A stretch of 64,000 nucleotides of DNA from Epithemia pelagica (taxonomy: Eukaryota > Bacillariophyta > Bacillariophyceae > Surirellales > Surirellaceae). A model generated the notes under the pieces. It saw only the letters and a program-made list of their open reading frames with translations, was not told the DNA's origin and did not search any database. Below are positions 63,308-64,000 of the stretch, one piece after another; position 1 is the first letter of the stretch, and every line of letters begins with the position of its first letter. A program made the position numbers and the translations under genes. Location: contig OX337230.1 in the NCBI GenBank assembly GCA_946965045.2, positions 4,030,001-4,094,000 of the forward strand, in the 5' to 3' direction.

Positions 63308-63944
63308 AATACCGTAGTCTTCGGTACGTTTGCTGTTGTTATTGCATTCTTGGTTGATTGTTGTATCGTTGTCTTACCATTCTATCACTCTTTTTGACAG
63401 ATTGATATCGCTTTTGCTTTTTTGCATGTCTTTTGCAAGGTGGCCTCTAGCTTGATGTCTCGATAGGTACGTTGAATTTCCCGAACCGCCTACCGCTCCA
63501 CTTTACGCACCACTTTCTCACACGATCTTGATTTTTGCTATTTTGTCTTGGCATGAAATTTCGTGGTGCATTTCGCTTTGCTACTGAATTTTCCGTGTCG
63601 TGTGTACGCTTTGTGTCGTGTGTTTGTTTGTTGCGCCCTGCCTCGTGATTCTTGTTTCCATGTCTGTGTTTCCGTTGCTCTATCTACTTGATTCGTGTTG
63701 TTCTCGCCATTTCCGTTGGTGCACCTCTTGTTCGCTTTTTCCTGTTAATGTGTTTGTTCTCTCGTTGTTTTCCCTACGGATTTCCTGGGTGTACTACTTT
63801 TCCTGGGTGTGCTACTTTCCTGGGTGTGCTACTTTTTCGTTTGGGCTATTCTAATTTTTCTACACTAAAATAAAAATCAAAGTACAGTAATTTTTCGGGC
63901 TTATGTAGAGTGGGGAGTAGGTGGGGGAGGGGTAGGACGACGAG
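63308..63944 (+). other. 3' UTR and downstream spacer of the recombinase gene
   Basis: A GTACGT...TTGACAG segment (63323-63401) resembles the coding introns, so a 3' UTR intron is likely. TGGGTGTGCTAC-like words repeat three times near 63785-63840. An AATAAA-like signal (AAAATAAAAA) is at about 63866. No further gene. Confidence 0.5.
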
Positions 63945-63950
63945 TGAGAA

Positions 63951-64000
63951 AGGTAGACGAAAACACCACGTATTCTTGTCCATGAGTGGGAATGACGCAC
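63951..64000 (-). pseudogene. Edge of another kelch copy
   Basis: GACGAAAACACCACG.ATTCTT.TCCATGAGTGG.AATGACGCAC matches 53988-54035 of the leftward kelch gene with three substitutions. Its 3' neighbour sequence (AGAAAGGTAGACG) is not that gene's, so it starts or ends abruptly here. Whether the rest is intact lies beyond the window. Confidence 0.6.

Overview
Eukaryotic nuclear DNA, most likely from a diatom (raphid-pennate type; species not determinable from sequence alone). The pointers are: spliceosomal introns with GTAAGT/GTACGT donors, a signal peptide followed by a diatom-like plastid cleavage context (Phe right after the predicted cleavage site), Ty1/copia elements whose protease carries the DRGAN variant I associate with diatom CoDi elements, Crinkler-type (CR) effector-like genes, and many young tandem duplications. 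There are no operons, and no rRNA, tRNA or CRISPR features that I can see.

Layout. 1-2234 (-): 5' two thirds of a MATE transporter with a bipartite targeting presequence, cut by the window edge. 3139-4583 (+): broken header-kinase gene. 4705-6270: two decayed MATE 3' fragments in tandem. 6484-8249 (-): intact two-exon PD-(D/E)XK nuclease-like plus kinase gene. 8981-12614 (-): CR-type P-loop NTPase preceded by degraded coding pieces and a trypsin-like protease ORF. 12815-14794: second copy of the 7657-9022 segment, carrying a MITE whose empty site is preserved in the first copy. 15037-40069: about 25 kb bracketed by 33-bp inverted repeats. Inside it are a full copia element (15867-33406), a second copia element nested in the first (21803-30186), a BED/hAT-type transposase (33584-37350) and, on the opposite strand, a gene fusing an unknown domain to an endonuclease III (HhH-GPD) DNA glycosylase (37494-39490). 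40072-41811: another inverted-repeat element. 42660-43457 (+): C-terminal half of the MATE gene. 43841-45955 (-): second CR nuclease/kinase-like gene, broken by a 7-bp tandem duplication. 46413-48182 (+): organelle-type NOG1 GTPase. 49-58.6 kb: kelch-repeat cluster (three full genes, two truncated tandem copies, two remnants) set among repeated hairpin units. 59264-63307 (+): seven-exon gene for a tyrosine recombinase (Crypton-like). The right edge enters another kelch copy.

How it hangs together. Only the MATE, NOG1, kelch and perhaps recombinase genes look like host functions. The rest is layered mobile DNA and effector-like families. The nesting order can be read from target-site duplications: copia 2 (gatgt) is inside copia 1 (cgcct), which is inside the 15037-40069 bracket. 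Identical LTR lengths and apparently near-identical LTRs mean both retroelements are recent.

Several genes are broken only at homopolymers (A10, A7, T7, G20), so assembly indels must be excluded before calling them pseudogenes.
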